A stretch of 64,000 nucleotides of DNA from Anadara kagoshimensis. Taxonomy: Eukaryota > Mollusca > Bivalvia > Arcoida > Arcidae. The position numbers and the translations under genes were made by a program. This document shows, in pieces, positions 12,401 through 23,745 of the stretch. Under the pieces are notes generated by a model that was not told the origin of the DNA, made no database searches, and saw nothing but the letters and a program-made list of their open reading frames with translations. The stretch covers positions 25,999,027 through 26,063,026 of the forward strand of contig CM037865.1 in the NCBI GenBank assembly GCA_021292105.1, read 5' to 3'. The stretch's first letter is position 1. Every line of letters starts with the position of its first letter.

Positions 12401-15400
12401 TCTAGTTGTGATAGATTGTGGTGATGGTCGAACACCCCTGAATGCATGAGGGTGTGCCCAAATAGTGTTGCCACTTTCAAGCGAACCATGAAGAACCGAC
12501 TGCTTCATTCTCTATGGATTGATATGGTTACTTTCCCCAGGTGGATCCATCTGTTTGTCTTCATCTGTGCTGGTCCAGGTTCATCTGTAGTCCTAATCCA
12601 TTGGCATCTGGTTCATCTGTAATCCTCTTGGTGTGGTGCCCATGGGGTCCATTGTCCAGGTTCCTATGTAAAAGAAAAGGAAGTTAAAATCTAATACAGT
12701 CAAACCTGTCTATAAAGGTCACATAAGGGAACCAGTAAGAGTGGTCTTTATGGGCAGGTAGCCCTTACAGGTTTAATCGATTGTTTCTGTTCTCGGATAC
12801 ATAGGCTATTGCCACTATTTTTAAGCCACAAATTGATATGTCCCAGTAAGGATATTTTTCTTAATACAGAAGCAGTCAGGTCTGAAACAGTACAGGAACC
12901 ATTTAAGAATAAACACAGGTTTAATCTAAGAAAGCAAAATCGAATCTGTCAAGATTAATAACATGTATACTGTAAACGTGGAAATTTTTCTGTGGTCAAA
13001 ATTTTTGCTAATTTTGCAAATTGAAATAAAAAGCAAGAAATGTACCACCTCCTGAGAATTAAGTCAAGTCAATTTTCATATGCTTTGTATCGCAATGGGC
13101 AAAATCACCTAAATAACCCCTTTGCGAAATGCCAATAACCAAGATTTCACCAAAATAACCATGTTTACAGTATTGCATTTATACCTATCCTGGTTATCCA
13201 ATAAAATGGTTTTTCCTTGGTCGTCCTGTTCATCTGCCTGGTTACATCCTCTAGATCCCGAAGAGCTGGCCTACTACTAGAAATCACAACCACAGACATT
13301 AGATGCAATCAAAAACAAATGATTTATTATGATATAAGTGAAGAAATCCTTTGACTGGGAGAGCATTTTTGCTCTGCTAAAGTTGGTCACCATAAAAAGG
13401 TGGCGACGGTAAGACACTTCTGAATGCATAAGGCTGTGTCCAACTCTATCGCCAACATTCGGTGGCGATGGTGGGACACCCCTGAATGCATAAGAATGTG
13501 TCGAACCTTGTCACCACAATATGGTGACATTGTTCTACATCTAGTGCCTGTGATGGGGTGGCGACGGTTTGACACCTCTGAATGCATAAGGCTGTGCCCA
13601 ACCTATCGCCACAATCTGGTGGCGATGGTGGGACACCCCTGAATGCATAAGACTGTGTCAAACCTTGTCACAAATTCATGGCATGGTTGCACATTTTGTC
13701 CCCATCACAGGGTGGCGACGGTCTGACACCTCTGAATGCATAAGGCTGTGCCCAATGCTATCGCCACAAGATGGTGGCGATGCTGGAACACCCCTGAATG
13801 CATAAGACTGTATCAAACCTTGTCGCCATAATCAGACACCCCTGAATGCATAAGGCTGTGCCGACAGATGTCACCACAATCTAGTTGTGATAGATTGTGG
13901 TGATGGTCGAACACCCCTGAATGCATGAGGGTGTGCCCAAATAGTGTTGCCACTTTCAAGCGAACCATGAAGAAACACGACTGCTTCATTCTCTATGGAT
14001 TGATATGGTTACTTTCCCCAGGTGGATCCATCTGTTGTCTTCATCTGTGCTGGTCCAGGTTCATCTGTAGTCCCAATCCATTGGCATCTGGTTCATCTGT
14101 AATCCTCTTGGTGTGGTACCCATGGGGTCCATTGTCTAGGTTCCTATGTAAAAAGAAAAGGAAGTTAAAATCTAATACAGTCAAACCTGTCTATAAAGGT
14201 CACATAAGGGAACCAGTAAGAGTGGTCTTTATGGGCAGGTAGCCCTTACAGGTTTAATCGATTGCTTTCTGTTCTCAGATACATAGGCTATTGCCACTAT
14301 GTTTTAAGCCACAAATTGATATGTCCCAGTAAGGATATTTTTCTTAATACAGAAGCAGTCAGGTCTGAAACAGTACAGGAACCATTTAAGAATAAACACA
14401 GGTTTAATCTAAGAAAGCAAAATCGAATCTGTCAAGATTAATAACATGTATACTGTAAACGTGGAAATTTTTCTGTGGTCAAAATTTTTGCTAATTTTGC
14501 AAATTGAAATAAAAAGCAAGAAAAGTACCACCTCCTGAGAATTACGTCAAGTCAATTTTCATATGCTTTGTATCACAATGGACAAAATCACCCAAATAAC
14601 CCCTTTGCGAAATGCCAATAACCAAGATTTCACCAAAATAACCATGTTTACAGTATTGCATTTATACCTATCCTGGTTATCCAATAAAATGGTTTTTCCT
14701 TGGTCGTCCTGTTCATCTGCCTGGTTACATCCTCTAGATCCTGAAGAGCTGGCCTACTACTAGAAATCACAACAACAGACATTAGTTGCAATCAAAAACA
14801 AATGATTTATTATGATACAAGTGAAGAAATCCTTTGACTGGGAGAGCATTTTTGCTCTGCTAAAGTTGGTCACCATAAAAAGGTGGCGACGGTAAGACAC
14901 TTCTGAATGCATAAGGCTGTGCCCAACGCTATCGCCAACATTCGGTGGCGATGGTGGGACACCCCTGAATGCATAAGAATGTGTCGAACCTTGTCACCAC
15001 AATATGGTGACATTGTTCTACATCTAGTGCCTGTGATGGGGTGGCGACGGTTCGACACCTCTGAATGCATAAGGCTGTGCCCAACCCTATCGCCACAATC
15101 TGGTGGCGATGGTGGGACACCCCTGAATGCATAAGACTGTGTCAAACCTTGTCACTACAAATTCATGGCATGGTTTCACATTTTGTCCCCATCACAGGGT
15201 GGCGACGGTCTGACACCTCTGAATGCATAAGGCTGTGCCCACTGCTACCGCCACAAGATGGTGGCGGTGCTGGTACACCCCTGAATGCATAAGACTGTAT
15301 CAAACCTAGTCGCCATAATCAGACACCCCTGAATGCATAAGGCTGTGCCGACAGATGTCACCACAATCTAGTTGTGATAGATTGTGGTGATGGTCGAACA

Positions 15401-15479
15401 CCCCTGAATGCATGAGGGTGTGCCCAAATAGTGTTGCCACTTTCAAGCGAACCATGAAGAAACACGACGGCTTCATTCT

Positions 15480-17060
15480 CTATGGATTGATATGGTTACT
15501 TTCCCCATGGTGGCCACATGGATACTTTGTCCAGGTGGGTCCATCTGTTGTCTTCATCTGAGCTGGTCCAGGTTCATCTGTAGTCCTAATCCATTGGCAT
15601 CTGGTTCATCTGTAATCCTCTTGGTGTGGTGCCCATGGGGTCCATTGTCCAGGTTCCTATGTAAAAAGAAAAGGAAGTTAAAATCTAATACAGTCAAACC
15701 TGTCTATAAAGGTCACATAAGGGAACCAGTAAGAGTGGTCTTTATGGGCAGGTAGCCCTTACAGGTTTAATCGATTGGTTTCTGTTCTCGGATACATTGG
15801 CTATTGCCACTATATTTTAAGCCACAAATTGTTATGTAGCAGCAAGGATATCTTTCTTAATACAGAAGCAGTCAGGTCTGAAACAGTACAGGAACCATTT
15901 AAGAATAAACACAGGTTTAATCTAAGAAAGCAAAATCGAATCTGTCAAAATTAATAACATGTATACTGTAAACTTGGAAATTTTTGTGTGGTCAAAATTT
16001 TTGCTAATTTTGCAAATTGAAAAAAAAAGCAAGAAAAGTACCACCTCCTGAGAATTACGTCAAGTCAATTTTCATATGCTTTGTATCACAAGACAAAATC
16101 ACCCAAATAACCCCTTTGCGAAATGCCAATAACCAAGATTTCACCAAAATAACCATGTTTACAGTATTGCATTTATACCTATCCTGGTTATCCAATAAAA
16201 TGGTTTTTCCTTAGTCGTCCTGTTCATCTGTCTGGTTACATCCTCTAGATCCTGAAGAGCTGGCCTACTACTAGAAATCACAACAACAGACATTAGTTGC
16301 AATCAAAAACAATGATTTATTATGATACAAGTGAAGAAATCCTTTGACTGGGAGAGCATTTTTGCTCTGCTAAAGTTGGTCACCATAAAAAGGTGGCGAC
16401 GGTAAGACACTTCTGAATGCATAAGGCTGTGCCCAACGCTATCGCCAACATTCGGTGGCGATGGTGGGACACCCCTGAATGCATAAGAATGTGTCGAACC
16501 TTGTCACCACAATATGGTGACATTGTTCTACATCTAGTGCCTGTGATGGGGTGGCGACGGTTCGACACCTCTGAATGCATAAGGCTGTGCCCAACCCTAT
16601 CGCCACAATCTGGTGGCGATGGTGGGACACCCCTGAATGCATAAGACTGTGTCAAACCTTGTCACTACAAATTCATGGCATGGTTTCACATTTTGTCCCC
16701 ATCACAGGGTGGCGACGGTCCGACACCTCTGAATGCATAAGGCTGTGCCCACTGCTACCGCCACAAGATGGTGGCGATGCTGGTACACCCCTGAATGCAT
16801 AAGACTGTATCAAACCTTGTCGCCATAATCAGACACCCCTGAATGCATAAGGCTGTGCCGACAGATGTCACCACAATCTAGTTGTGATAGATTGTGGTGA
16901 TGGTCGAACACCCCTGAATGCATGAGGGTGTGCCCAAATAGTGTTGCCACTTTCAAGCGAACCATGAAGAAACACGACGGCTTCATTCTCTATGGATTGA
17001 TATGGTTACTTTCCCATGGTGGCCACATGGATACTTTGTCCAGGTGGGTCCATCTGTTGT
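15480..17060. repeat. Longer monomer variant at the right side of the array
   Basis: At about 15505-15540 and 17013-17047 the spacer has an extra ~33 bases including GGCCACATGGATACTTTGTC. Monomers to the left lack it. This explains the 1513- and 1509-base intervals. Confidence 0.8.
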
Positions 17061-18097
17061 CTTCATCTGTGCTGGTCCAGGTTCATCTGTAGTCCTAATC
17101 CATTGGCATCTGGTTCATCTGTAATCCTCTTGGTGTGGTGCCCATGGGGTCCATTGTCCAGGTTCCTATGTAAAAAGAAAAGGAAGTTAAAATCTAATAC
17201 AGTCAAACCTGTCTATAAAGGTCACATAAGGGAACGAGTAAGAGTGGTCTTTATGGGCAGGTAGCCCTTACAGGTTTAATCGATTGGTTTCTGTTCTCGG
17301 ATACATTGGCTATTGCCACTATATTGTAAGCCACAAATTGTTATGTACCAGCAAGGATATCTTTCTTAATACAGAAGCAGTCAGGTCTGAAACAGTACAG
17401 GAACCATTTAAGAATAAACACAGGTTTAATCTAAGAAAGCAAAATCGAATCTGTCAAAATTAATAACATGTATACTGTAAACTTGGAAATTTTGTGTGGT
17501 CAAAATTTTGCTAATTTTGCAAATTGAAAAAAAAAGCAAGAAAAGTACCACCTCCTGAGAATTACGTCAAGTCAATTTTCATATGCTTTGTATCACAAGA
17601 CAAAATCACCCAAATAACCGCTTTGCTAAATGCCAATAACCAAGATTTCACCAAAATAACCATGTTTACAGTATTGCATTTATACCTATCCTGGTTATCC
17701 AATAAAATGGTTTTTCCTTGGTCGTCCTGTTCATCTGCCTGGTTACATCCTCTAGATCCTGGAGAGCTGGTTATCCACACTGGCCTACTACTAGAAATCA
17801 CGATCATTATTTGCAATCAAAAACAAATGATTTATCATGATATAAGTGGAGAAATCCTTGACTGGGAGAGCATGTCTGCTCTGCTAAAGTTGGTCACCAT
17901 AAAAAGGTGGCGACGGTAAGACACTTCTGAATGCATAAGGTTGTGCCCAACGCAATCGCCAACATTCGGTGGCGATGGTGGAACACACCTGAATGCATAA
18001 GAATGTGTCAAGTTTCAAGGTCTTTGAAGGCAACATGCAGATTCTTTTACTCTCTGATGAAGATGATGATAATGATGATGCAAGTCGACTGCTTGTA

Positions 18098-18155
18098 TTT
18101 GATTGAATACAATTTTAAGTCCAAATCAAGAATATTTCACTTATATTAAGATATA
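18098..18155 (-). mobile_element. SINE-1 tail fragment
   Basis: The plus strand reads AAGAATATTTCACTTATATT after TGATTGAATAC. This is the reverse of the SINE-1 3' end. It sits just past the right end of the tandem array. Confidence 0.55.
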
Positions 18156-18527
18156 CGAGTTATATACATTTCTGAATGCAGAGTGGTTGGCAAAATAATG
18201 TAAATTTGGTCCCAATACAAACTCTAAGTGCCCAAACATTTGATCATGTATAAAAACAGGGCACACATACATATTCCTAAATTATTTCACTTATTTAGCT
18301 TTTGTTATAGTTACATGTATTTGTTTAAATTCATGCACTATGAGTGGCTAATGATTGTACAGGTTAGGATTCATCAATTAGGCTGGTCTCAAGGTGTGTA
18401 CTGCTAGTCTTTTCCTCGTCTCATGTAAATTACAATTTCAATGCAGTATTTTATCTTTTCAACAGTTTGATCTTACCACTGATGAAGAATTGAATTCGGA
18501 AACCTTGACTGTGTCTTTACAATTAAC

Positions 18528-18850
18528 CCAGGTACATTGATGTATATAAAGACCAAAACTAATTTAGTATGTTTCTCGATGAGGGCAACAATACCCCTTT
18601 ACAAATAATGACATGAATATTATGGGATATAAAAAAGTGAAATAAAAAGTGCACAAATGCAGGATTAGCATCTAGACTGTTTAGTGAATATGTTATGTGG
18701 AACTGTTGAATTTTTATAAAATCATGCATAAAAATTTAAAAGTAACACATGACAGGTAAGTAATGGACTGTTTGCCATTATTTGATCACCGATCACATTT
18801 TCTCTCTCCAAAAATTTAATTTTGCAATACATCAATGATCATGAGTTAAT
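18528..18850. repeat. Diverged copy of the segment left of the array
   Basis: AATTTAGTATG, CCCTTTACAA.TAATGACA, GTGAAA and GATTAG occur in the same order and orientation as at 1530-1660. A shared ATACATCAATGA lies further on, at 18828 versus about 1740. The two copies flank the array about 17 kb apart. Confidence 0.5.
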
Positions 18851-19009
18851 TTCAAAACACTGTCTTCAGATTTCTGAATCCTTTTCCTTGTCAGAAGTAT
18901 TGGGGTCTACTGAATTTAAACACCAAAAAGACCAAAAATCAGCTACAAAGAAGAAACAACATGAAAGGAGGGGTGACCAACAGCTATCTAAAACACATGT
19001 ATTGAGACC

Positions 19010-19142
19010 ATACTGATTGAATAATAATCTTTATTGAACAGCCATTTGACCCTCTTCTATATATATGGATATGGTTGCTTATCTTTTGTTACTGATCTGT
19101 TACATCTACTTCATCATTTATAGCTTCTGCTGTGGTTCACAT
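19010..19142 (-). other. Possible 3'-terminal exon of a minus-strand transcript
   Basis: On the minus strand a splice-acceptor-like TATTTGTAG ends at 19143. It is followed by about 107 bases and a canonical AATAAA (19035-19030). With phase taken from the exon at 20059-20234, only nine codons follow before a stop. A frame from 19133 would read TTAEAINDEVDVTDQ and stop near 19089. The evidence is splice and polyadenylation consensus only. Confidence 0.3.
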
Positions 19143-20058
19143 CTACAAATATAACAAGCAAATTCAGTGAATTAAGATCCTCCATCAGAAGGCTCTTTTT
19201 TCATTTACACTTACATTATAAAGCTTTCCAGATAATTTGTAAAAGCACAAAAATAAAAAATTTGGCCATGAACTTGGACTTCTGATCTAAATTTTAGGGT
19301 AATATGTCAAGAATATTTCAACACTGAAAAACATGTTATTATAAATTTAACATAAAAATGTGCATTAAGTGATTATAAGTCATTCTTAAAAATGTGTTTC
19401 TTTGTTCTCCATACCAAAAAATGCCTTATTTTTCTTTAATTTGAAAGAAGAGGTTGATGGCAACTTGGAATTTTCATTTTGAGGGCTGTCCTATTCCTTT
19501 AAGTTTTTGGAATGAATGTATCATGATTATATATATAAGCTTAATATTGCTAATTTGTGTATATAAAGGTTTACAATGTTTTAAAGATACCTGAAGGTAA
19601 AAAAAAGATAAATCACAATGAAAAATTATAATAAAACAATATATAACATTTTGAATGGTTTGAAAGATTTAACAGAAAAACTTAAAATTGCTCTTCCGAT
19701 GATATTTGCAGTATGGTATGGGACCTCATATTGAACTGGCATACACAATTTAAAACTGTGGTTAGTAGTTGCTGAGAAAAACTGTTGCAGAAATTTTCAA
19801 CTATTAACTACAAAAATCTTTGTTTCGAATGGACTGGAAGAACAGGGGTAAAACAGCAAGGGTAAAATATATAAACTTTAGTTGGCATTGGTCCACATAA
19901 TTACCTGCAACAAATGCAAGCTATTTCATTGCTATATGATATTATGGTAAAAATTACACAGGTTCAAGTTGAATTAGGACCTAGGATTCAAAGGCCTGTG
20001 CAGTTTTTATCACAAAAAACATGACAAAAAAAGTAATGACCCCTGATTCTGTACTTAC

Positions 20059-20234
20059 CATTATTGGATTTTTTATGGAAAAAAATGTAGTCAGCCATTT
20101 CTGTTGTTGTCAAATATCTTTCGGCATCTTTGCATGTGCTCATATTGGCTCAGTTTTTCCTATGTGGCCTTGGTCAATGATAAGTCATAAATGTGGTGTT
20201 TTATTTCCTTACTCCAATACTTCCAATGTAGAAA
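20059..20234 (-). other. Possible internal exon with a start codon, minus strand
   Basis: The exon is bounded by TATTTGCAG (acceptor) and ATG|GTAAGT (strong donor). An ATG at 20143-20141 opens a frame of 28 codons plus one base that runs to the donor, beginning MSTCKDAERYLTTTEMADYI. Joined straight to the exon at 19142 it would give only 37 residues, so exons may be missing or the transcript may be non-coding. I recognise no family. Confidence 0.25.
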
Positions 20235-20617
20235 CTGCAAATACATATTTAGTAAACATAAGAATCATGCAAAAATTATGAAACACCATACAAGAAAATG
20301 CATGATGATTAAAACTTCAAAGCAAAGCTTTTGATTAAGAAATATAAAATTCCAGCATTTCACAAATTTTTCAAATTCCTTGAAATTTTTAAAATCCTTC
20401 ACAATTCTGTGACTTTTCTCTAATCGAGGGAGACATGCATAAATACACTCTAATAGGCAAAACAAATTACCATAAAAATGTTTAAGAAATGTCTAAAACA
20501 AAACTAATTAAGCTATTATTAGGTCTACAGATGAGTTTTACCTATACCATACAAAGAGGGACAACTCTTACAGTACTTGTATATTAACAAAACAAGAAAT
20601 TGCAACATGTGTGTGAG

Positions 20618-20776
20618 CCTTAATTGATTGAATGGGGTTTTGCATCCCAGTCAAGAATATTTCACTTATATTGAGATGTCAAACACTATTGGTGAAGTGA
20701 TAGAAAATTTGAGATTTTCAGTGCTCCAAGGGCAATGCACAGGGAAGGGTTCTTTAAGGTGCAATGCTAGTCTGAC
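20618..20776 (-). mobile_element. SINE-1, 5'-truncated
   Basis: The plus strand has TTGATTGAATGGGGTTTT, then AGTCAAGAATATTTCACTTA and ACAGGGAAGGGTTCTTTAA. This is the reverse of the SINE-1 tail and body. The tRNA-like head is missing. Confidence 0.65.
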
Positions 20777-20869
20777 AAATCACCCCTCTAAACCCCATTT
20801 TAATTGTTGGAGGTTTGTGGTTCGACAGCTTCTATTATTGAATTCTTGAAATTCTAAGACATTAAAAAT

Positions 20870-21104
20870 TAAAAAATAATATTTCTATAACTTGGTTACA
20901 GCATTTGAATTTAAATGAAATTCAAATAAATATATTCAGTTCTTAAAGAAAGTATCTATCTTTACTTTATAAATTTAATTTTATTCATAAATATATAAAA
21001 AGACTTGGTGTCTTTAAAAAAATAATATTTCTATAACTTGGTTACAGCATTTGAATTTATATGAAATTCAAATAAATATGTTCAGTTTTTAAACAAAGTA
21101 TTGA
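20870..21104. repeat. Direct duplication of ~86 bases
   Basis: Copies at about 20870-20955 and 21015-21104 share ATTTCTATAACTTGGTTACA, GCATTTGAATTTA and ATGAAATTCAAATAAATAT with few differences. About 60 bases separate them. Confidence 0.8.
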
Positions 21105-22002
21105 CAAAGATAATATTCTTCTTTAACTGTTTAGTTTATAATAAAGCTATAATTATTTCATAATTACAAAATTATCAGAATATCTATATTCCTGACCATG
21201 TCAATAGTGTGTGGTATTAGGTTAATATTTTAATCTAGAAAACACCATAATTTACCTACTACATATGTAAGATTTAAGGGATCTCCATCCCATTTACGGA
21301 ATTAGTGTATTAATTTTTAAATGTTAGAAAAACTAATTTTTATAAATACTTTAATATATTGTATTTAGTAGTTATCATAGTTATCATTTTCTAAGTGCAG
21401 TATGAATAAATTCAGTTATTTTTGTTATTATCTATAAAGTTTTATATTTCAAATGGTTAAGAACTCGTAGTTGAAATGGTTGTTTTAATCATCATTTTTC
21501 TGAAACAGACTATAGAAATGCAATATACAGATATCACGCCTGGTCAACGGGGTTTTAAAGATAAATGTCAGCCATAACATAACGATTACGATTTTGATGA
21601 ATACTTCCCATGCACTAACATGATCTTATGCCTATCGATTCATCTACCTTATTTCTATCACGGCCAAAATGTCGTTTAAAATTCTTGATTTCAAAGATTT
21701 TTAAAAAATGATTACGAAATTATATTTTTTTTCTATCACTAAGTAACATATCTAAGTACGTTATTTAAAACTCAAAAATATGTTTAAATAAATGAAAAAA
21801 TTCTACAATTTCTCCGTCTGTCGAGCCCTACTTTAAATTAATACTTCTAAAAAGGTATACAATGACTTTTTCCAGAGAAAAAAATATCATAAAAGTCCTG
21901 CTGCAAAATATATTGGATGAACTTTATCCGGATAAAAAAATAAGCATATTATAATTGTTTCGAATGACTTTCAAGCAAGAAAAAAAGTCTCAAATGATGA
22001 CG

Positions 22003-22360
22003 TCAAAAATGGCGCCAAAATTAAAATGGGAAAAGCCAATTTTCAATCATTAAAAATTGTCTCGATAGAGTCACTTGTTATTTCAGATGTACTGTAGTTA
22101 CAAACGGCTTATTCACGGAATCCGATTTCGCGCCATACAAATTTCAAATGAATTTTAAATAAAAATATGACATCAATCCCGACTACATTGTCAAAAATGG
22201 CGCCAAATTAATGTTGGAAAAATTAATTTCACGCGAAATAAATTTTCAATCATAAAATTTCCCCGGATCGACGGCGTTCAATGTTGTTATTTCAGATCAA
22301 GGTAGTTACAAATAGATTACTCATGGAATCCGAATTCGCGCCATTTTCAAAAAAAAAAAA
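22003..22360. repeat. Two diverged ~188-bp direct repeats
   Basis: Both copies start with GTCAAAAATGGCGCCAAA (22003 and 22191). They continue through TTATTTCAGAT, GTAGTTACAAA and ACTCATGGAATCCGA (or TTCACGGAATCCGA) to CGCGCCAT. The first copy is preceded by TGATGACGTCA, a CRE-like palindrome. Confidence 0.7.
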
Positions 22361-22536
22361 ATCAAAATAAAATATCAAGAAAATACCCGGCCGACAATGA
22401 AAATACAAATTCTCTAAAATCGAATGAAACAATGATTTGATATCCGCATATTCACTTTCCATTGCAAACTAAAAATAAATCTTGACGAAGGAGGCAAAAA
22501 CCCGCAGAGTAAAAAAATGAACATGCTTGGACTTAC

Positions 22537-22640
22537 CTCTGCTTCTGTTGTGATCAAGTCCCTGGGTACCTGTGATTGTCTATATGTTAACCGCGGGAAA
22601 CTACCCCTTTGACATTGCCCGTGGCAATTTTCGTCTGCTT
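22537..22640 (-). other. Possible first exon of a minus-strand transcript
   Basis: On the minus strand GATCACAACAGAAGCAGAG meets GTAAGT, a near-perfect donor, at 22536. The exon body is richer in G and C than its surroundings and has no long frame, so it would be 5' UTR. The 5' limit is a guess. It would pair with the possible exons at 20059-20234 and 19010-19142. Confidence 0.3.
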
Positions 22641-22676
22641 TATTGTTAGAAAGGGTGAAGACGAAGTGTTGAAATT

Positions 22677-23051
22677 TTATTTTATAAAGAAAAAATATGT
22701 TTTTGGTCGTAAAAATAATGTAACATTTGACATAAAGTCAAGAAAAATATGCAACACGAATTCTGTGGTGATTTTTCGTGGAAATTTATAAACAATAAGC
22801 TGAATTTTAAACCTGTCACCCCTTTCCTGAATATGGGTTGTACCCGTGTCCATAAATGCGCATGTATTTTTCTGTGTTCGAATGATAGTGACGAACTCCA
22901 AGGGCATGTGTAGATCCCTTGTCAGAGGCCTGATTAAGCCATCCTTGTGATACAATTGTCCCTCAATTTCACATGCACACTGTGTTGTTATATTTTTAAA
23001 GATGCCCCACGAATTTTTGTCGTGAATTTTACGCGAAAAGGAATTCATCAC
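22677..23051 (-). other. Unassigned open frame of 124 codons
   Basis: This is the longest single open frame between 18 and 30 kb that is not a simple repeat. The product would be basic and mixed in composition, with no domain, signal peptide or membrane segment that I recognise. It lies just upstream, on the same strand, of the possible first exon at 22537-22640. It could be a chance frame or part of an old mobile element; AAATTCGTGG and CACGAAAAATC near its ends recall family B. Confidence 0.2.
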
Positions 23052-23417
23052 ACGTCGCTCCTTTACTATGGGTTATATAACTACTGTGTACAACAAATCC
23101 ATTCTTAAACACTTAAAAAAAAACAATAATATAAATATTAAATCCATGTACTACTTTTGAAGTTTCACGAATTTCCATTCATTTTTTTAAACTTATAAAC
23201 TACACACTTATTTATTTAGTTCTTTATTATTCTGGCACAGAAGTGACATGGAATATATATTTTATATTACGTGATAGTTCAGTCAATGAAAATCTTTGAA
23301 ACCATGATTGAAGACCACCCAACCTCATTTCCATAGACTTTATTATCAAAATCAAAAAGTCATCTCATGCTTTTCTCCATAAACCTTACCTAAATATAAG
23401 CAAATTAAAGCAGGCGT

Positions 23418-23420
<3 letters not shown>

Positions 23421-23452
<32 letters not shown>
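23421..23452. repeat. (CT)n microsatellite
   Basis: An uninterrupted run of about 16 CT units. Confidence 0.95.
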
Positions 23453-23455
<3 letters not shown>

Positions 23456-23504
23456 AACTAGCATACAAGGACCACAGAGGTCTAAAGAGCGCTTTTACTC
23501 ATTT

Positions 23505-23682
23505 AGTGATAAAGTGGCCTCATCGCTGAGCCTTGGTTCGAATACCACTCAGATCATTTTGCAGGAAAGTTTTCAAGTTCATTTGCTGAGTGTTGGTGTT
23601 TTCTCCAGCAGCTCTTGTTTCCTCCACCATCCCAGAATTGACCTCGCTCGATGTAAGTGAAAGGATTGTGATCAAGACATAA

Positions 23683-23688
<6 letters not shown>
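23505..23688 (+). mobile_element. SINE-2 copy
   Basis: A B-box-like GGTTCGAATACC is followed by the SINE-2 body TTTCCTCCACCATCCCAGAA and the tail GTAAGTGAAAGGATTGTGAT. It lies between two (CT)n tracts. Confidence 0.65.

Positions 23689-23740
<52 letters not shown>
23689..23740. repeat. (CT)n microsatellite
   Basis: A run of about 26 CT units directly follows the tail of the SINE-2 copy. Confidence 0.95.

Positions 23741-23745
<5 letters not shown>

Larger units (their letters stand above)
2391..18010. repeat. Tandem array of ~10.5 monomers of ~1.48 kb
   Basis: The family A end ACAGTCAAACCTGTCT recurs at 2401, 3883, 5361, 6841, 8312, 9772, 11238, 12696, 14177, 15690 and 17199. The intervals are 1458 to 1513 bases. 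Monomer order is family A element, spacer, family B element, spacer with CTATCCTGGTTATCCAATAA, a block of eight hairpin units, then a spacer with repeated GGTTCATCTGTA. The last monomer breaks off near 18010, inside the second hairpin unit. Short open frames occur at the same place in each monomer, often on both strands. They follow from the inverted-repeat structure and I do not regard them as genes. The period is far longer than an ordinary minisatellite, so it is a satellite or megasatellite built from transposon pieces. Confidence 0.95.

Noticed and set aside
2391-18010. A CRISPR-like or integron-like repeat array
   Set aside because: The genome is animal, the units are 1.48 kb long with no unique spacers, and no cas or integrase genes are present.
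19216-19287. A 72-base open segment on the minus strand between AAATTTAG and GTAAGT
   Set aside because: The acceptor is weak, the phase does not fit the upstream exon without an early stop, and the peptide is unremarkable.
22609-22791. A peptide KKYVFGRKNN that recalls the start of an FHA domain
   Set aside because: Only a few residues fit. The rest lacks the Ser-x-x-His and later FHA residues, and no neighbouring exon was found.
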